Part shown: in pieces, positions 22,161 to 22,695 of the stretch
Layout of the letters: each line of letters starts with the position of its first letter
How positions within the stretch are numbered: the stretch's first letter is position 1
Assembly (NCBI GenBank): GCA_029557995.1
Contig: JAKQHQ010000005.1
Span: forward strand, 1-22,695
From: an archaeon
GTDB taxonomy: Archaea > Iainarchaeota > Iainarchaeia > Iainarchaeales > CSSED10-239
Reading direction: 5' to 3'
Length of the DNA stretch: 22,695 nucleotides
Program-made: the position numbers and the translations under genes
Notes under the pieces: model-generated
Database searches by the model: none
Told to the model about the DNA's origin: nothing
What the model saw: only the letters and a program-made list of their open reading frames with translations

Positions 22161-22270
22161 AGAAACCAATATATTAAAAAGAGTTCTAAGGCGCAGGCGC
22201 TTTTTGAAAAACCCTATAGTATAATATTGTGTATAGTAGAAGTTAGGCTTTTCGGGAGGGTAGGTGTCCG
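22161..22270. other. Gap between the rpa promoter and the hairpin array
   Basis: No gene is seen. It contains GCGCAGGCGC followed by five T (22191-22205), which could end a plus-strand transcript, and an AT-rich stretch CTATAGTATAATA (22214-22226), which could act as a TATA element for plus-strand transcription into the array. Neither is certain. Confidence 0.35.
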
Positions 22271-22695
22271 TGAGCCTGTTGCGGTAGGCTCGCGCCCAGC
22301 CAGATCTTGTATTGCCCTGACTTGAGCCCGTTGCGGTGAGCTCGCGCCCAGCCAGATTGGGTATTGCTCTGACTTCAACTGGTTGCGCTCAGTTGACACG
22401 CAGCCTGATTATGTATGGTTCTCCTGAGCCCGTTGCGGTGAGCTCGCGCCCAGCCAGATCTTGTATTGCCCTGACTTGAGCCCGTTGCGGTGAGCTCGCG
22501 CCCAGCCAGATTATGTATGGTTCTACTGAGCCGGTTTCGCTCGCACGCAACAAATCCCCATGGGATTTCTTGGTGTCCTGAGAACCTGCGGTTGTCATGA
22601 GCTCGCGCGCAGTGGATTTCGCGGTTATCCGCAATAGTGGTTGCGCTCAGTTGACACGTAGCCTGATGTTGTATTGTTCTGACTTGAGCCAGCTT
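22271..22695. repeat. GC-rich tandem array of ~50-54-bp hairpin units, continuing past the window
   Basis: At least eight units plus a partial ninth, starting at 22271, 22323, 22375, 22425, 22477, 22527, 22579, 22633 and 22685. Most begin TGAGCC then GTTGCGGT (hairpin loop) and GAGCTCGCGCCCAGCCAGAT. They end either TTGTATTGCCCTGACT (52-bp form) or TTATGTATGGTTCT plus two bases (50-bp form). The start forms a stem: GAGCCT/AGGCTC in unit 1 and CAACTG/CAGTTG in unit 3 around the same loop. Units 6-7 are diverged and hold other small palindromes. Unit lengths are not multiples of three and stops interrupt all frames, so I see no protein. The array is much richer in GC than the flanking genes. Confidence 0.9.

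Noticed and set aside
22389..22634. Minus-strand frames in the hairpin array that show a repeated 34-residue pattern (WLGASSPQRAQVRAIQDLAG)
   Set aside because: The repetition comes from a 52+50 bp unit pair adding to 102. Other units are 52 or 54 bp, so the frame is not kept, and stops and missing start signals argue against coding.
22630..22690. C/D-box guide RNA within the array (TGATGT ... CTGA)
   Set aside because: The C box match is poor and present in only one unit, and the spacing is too short for C/D' and C'/D boxes.
22271..22695. CRISPR array
   Set aside because: There are no unique spacers. Whole units repeat nearly identically back to back, and no cas genes are present.

Overview
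The window looks like a piece of an AT-rich archaeal chromosome, most likely from a small-genome, fermentative lineage of the DPANN type (Woesearchaeota/Pacearchaeota-like). That placement is inference. The archaeal identity is firm: MCM, a three-OB-fold RPA, DNA topoisomerase VI A and B, aIF1A, aIF2-beta, Rio1, a Pno1/Dim2-like KH protein, an Mre11 nuclease, ADP-forming acetyl-CoA synthetase and a four-subunit pyruvate:ferredoxin oxidoreductase. Many genes have a TATA-like box about 26 bp before the start codon (leaderless); others have GGTGAT- or GGAG-type Shine-Dalgarno sites.

Layout. 1-644: the end of an unknown gene, a small basic protein gene, and a tRNA-Cys(GCA) on the minus strand. 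723-1922: an Mre11-like nuclease. 1972-4136: a compact Fe-S operon with an ArsR-type regulator, a NifS/IscS desulfurase, an IscU scaffold and a DUF1858 protein. 4133-5479 (minus): acetyl-CoA synthetase alpha subunit. 5575-9943: a small unknown gene followed by porG-porD-porA-porB. The porB gene carries a 370-residue intein with an intact-looking LAGLIDADG endonuclease, inserted in the thiamine-pyrophosphate motif. Pyruvate oxidation to acetyl-CoA by Por and ATP formation by the acetyl-CoA synthetase form one energy pathway.

9980-16220 (minus): an information-processing block read from right to left as aIF2-beta, DUF424, an unknown 110-residue protein, aIF1A, Rio1, Pno1-like KH protein, Top6B, Top6A and a lysine-rich 60-residue protein. 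An array of about 20-bp AT-rich repeats, each carrying a TATA-like core, precedes the last gene. 16257-17700: a CYTH-VIT1 fusion membrane protein diverges from a Cys-rich anchored extracellular protein, and both may use one nearly symmetric TATA element.

17697-22118 (minus): a replication block with RPA, MCM and a presenilin-type intramembrane protease, with a 29-bp palindrome between rpa and mcm. 22271 to the window end: a GC-rich tandem array of about 52-bp units, each with a short hairpin. At least one unit shows compensatory stem changes around a conserved GTTGCG loop. The array continues past the window and appears non-coding.

The most unusual items are the CYTH-VIT1 fusion, the hairpin array, the porB intein at a catalytic motif, and the TATA-like repeat array.
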